The position numbers and the translations under genes were made by a program. Positions 62,786 through 64,000 of a DNA stretch of 64,000 nucleotides are shown piece by piece. Numbering within the stretch: the stretch's first letter is position 1; every line of letters starts with the position of its first letter. Source of the DNA: Cellulosimicrobium cellulans (GTDB lineage: Bacteria > Actinomycetota > Actinomycetes > Actinomycetales > Cellulomonadaceae); NCBI RefSeq assembly GCF_006539945.1, contig NZ_BJNZ01000001.1:248001-312000 (forward strand). Direction: 5' to 3'. Below the pieces are notes generated by a model, which saw nothing but the letters and a program-made list of their open reading frames with translations, did no database searches and had not been told where the DNA came from.

Positions 62786-63949
62786 ATGACCGCGCTCGAC
62801 GACGCCGCCCTCGCCGCCCTCGACACCCACCTGCGGGAGGCTGCCGATGCCGACGCGTTATCCGGCGTCGTGCGCATCGAGCGCGACGGCGACCCGCTCT
62901 TCGAGCGCGCGTACGGCGTCGCGTCGCGCCGGTGGGGCGTCCCCGTCCGCACGAGCACCCGGTTCGACGTCGCGTCCGTGACCAAGCTCTTCACGGCCGT
63001 CGCGGTGCTCCAGCAGGTCGGGGAGGGGCGGCTCGGGCTCGACGACCGCATCCACGACCACGTCGACCTCGCCGGCACGACGATCCCGCGCGAGGTGACG
63101 GTCCGGCACCTGCTCACCCACACCTCGGGCATCGCGGACGACGCCGACGAGGAGGCCGGCGAGTCGTACGAGGCGCTGTGGGTGGACCGGCCCATGTACT
63201 CCGTGACACGCACGGCCGACTTCCTCCCCGGCTTCGTCCACAAGGAGCCGAACTTCCCGCCGGGGCAGGGGTGTCGGTACTGCAACGTCGGCTTCGTGCT
63301 CGCCGGGCTCGCGCTGGAGGCCGTCACCGGCAGCACCTACCGCGAGTACGTCCGCGAGCACGTCTTCGCGCGGGCGGGCATGGACCGCTCCGGGTTCTTC
63401 CGCATGGACGAGGCCGAGCCCGACGTCGCGGAGGGCTGGGAGCCCGTCCGCGAGGGCCCGGAGGGCGAGGGGTCCGTCATCGGGTGGCGGCAGAACATCT
63501 ACTCCTACCCGCCTGTCGGCTCGCCCGACGGCGGTGCGCACGTCACGGCGCGCGACCTCGGCAGGTTCTGGGCGGCGGTGCGCGACGGCGAGCTGCTGCC
63601 GCCCGACCTCACGCGCGCGTTCCTCACGCCGCAGGTCAAGCACGACGACGGCGACACGGACGAGACGGACGACAAGGACGCGGAGAGCGTGGAGCGCGCG
63701 GCGAGCGTGCACTACGGGTTCGGGCTCGAGTTCGAGCTGCTCGCCGACGGCGCCGTGCGCTCCGCGTACAAGGAGGGGATCAACACCGGGTCGAGCGCGA
63801 TGCTGCGCCACTACCCGGAGGCGGGCGGATCCGTCCCGGACGGTCTCCCACCGGCCGGGGCGCCCGGGGTGACGGTCGTCGTCGTGTCCAACGGCGAGGC
63901 GGGCGCCTGGGACCCGGTCCGACGGATCGACGCGCTCCTCATGGGGTGA
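62786..63949 (+). CDS. Serine hydrolase of the class C beta-lactamase/esterase family, 387 aa
   Basis: Penicillin-binding-type fold with the SxxK motif at Ser64-Lys67 in FDVASVTKLFTAVAVLQQV, the YxN motif at Tyr165-Asn167 in RYCNVGFVLAGLAL, and HLLTHTSGIADDADEEAGES in between. The third motif near the C-terminus is not obvious (LPPAGAPGVTVVVVSNG precedes it). No signal peptide was seen, so it is probably an intracellular esterase or peptidase rather than a resistance beta-lactamase. The ATG at 62786 is close to the only start. After the stop at 63949 the remaining 51 bases show nothing. Confidence 0.9.
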   Translation: MTALDDAALAALDTHLREAADADALSGVVRIERDGDPLFERAYGVASRRWGVPVRTSTRFDVASVTKLFTAVAVLQQVGEGRLGLDDRIHDHVDLAGTTIPREVTVRHLLTHTSGIADDADEEAGESYEALWVDRPMYSVTRTADFLPGFVHKEPNFPPGQGCRYCNVGFVLAGLALEAVTGSTYREYVREHVFARAGMDRSGFFRMDEAEPDVAEGWEPVREGPEGEGSVIGWRQNIYSYPPVGSPDGGAHVTARDLGRFWAAVRDGELLPPDLTRAFLTPQVKHDDGDTDETDDKDAESVERAASVHYGFGLEFELLADGAVRSAYKEGINTGSSAMLRHYPEAGGSVPDGLPPAGAPGVTVVVVSNGEAGAWDPVRRIDALLMG

Positions 63950-64000
63950 GCGAGGAACGGCCCGGACGCACGACGCGTGGCGTGCAAACGTAGGTCGACA

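Overview
The window is about 64 kb of very GC-rich (estimated above 70%), densely coding actinobacterial chromosome. The hut genes, an F420-type luciferase-like oxidoreductase, a mycothiol-type DinB enzyme, DevR/DevS-like regulators, many GTG starts and a Streptomyces-type parS sequence all point to Actinomycetota. A member of the Micrococcales (Cellulomonas/Cellulosimicrobium-like) is my best guess, but the genus is inference. No rRNA, tRNA, CRISPR array, IS transposase or prophage was seen.

Layout. 1-4200: the 5' part of a LysR gene running off the left edge, two small enzymes and a short UvrA-like protein. 4201-10245: histidine utilisation, with hutH-hutU-hutI on + and hutG convergent, preceded by a palindrome that resembles the corynebacterial HutR site. 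10289-11885: DUF1304 and DinB-like genes divergent from a MarR regulator. 12254-16819: a 1521-residue secreted protein joining a sugar-dehydrogenase propeller, a PKD domain and two tandem sugar-isomerase-like barrels. 16994-20663: a universal stress protein, a DevR-like regulator, a PPOX-fold protein and a DevS-like kinase, with a DosR-box-like palindrome in the usp/devR promoter region. 20862-25413: Sel1-like protein, DoxX, a lipoprotein and a VanY/PASTA peptidase. 25646-33854: ABC-F protein, DUF2087, YbaK, STAS and sbcDC, with a parS match inside sbcD. 34026-41367: methyltransferase, TetR/VOC pair, family 5 uracil-DNA glycosylase, MFS exporter and a large NTPase/TPR regulator. 41465-49229: hypotheticals, LLM oxidoreductase, LmeA-like protein, AlkZ-like protein, CPBP protease and alditol oxidase. 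49530-52477: polar amino-acid ABC transporter. 52490-56647: SRPBCC, coiled-coil, STAS and VOC genes, then an orphan toxin-tip/immunity pair. 56906-60248: a 39-residue basic protein divergent from speD-DUF4178-DUF350-membrane speE. 60385-63949: AAA/DUF4143 protein, LLM oxidoreductase and serine hydrolase.

Three multi-gene systems stand out. The hut genes should degrade histidine to glutamate and formamide. The usp/devR/PPOX/devS block looks like a compact hypoxia or dormancy module. The speD-DUF4178-DUF350-speE cluster looks like a membrane-associated polyamine pathway of unknown purpose.

A six-copy family of intergenic palindromes is scattered through the window. Its ends read roughly TCGARCACGAC and GTCGTGYTCGA, and it is the clearest structure that the genes do not explain. 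The best candidates for something undescribed are this family, the secreted sugar-enzyme fusion and the membrane polyamine cluster.
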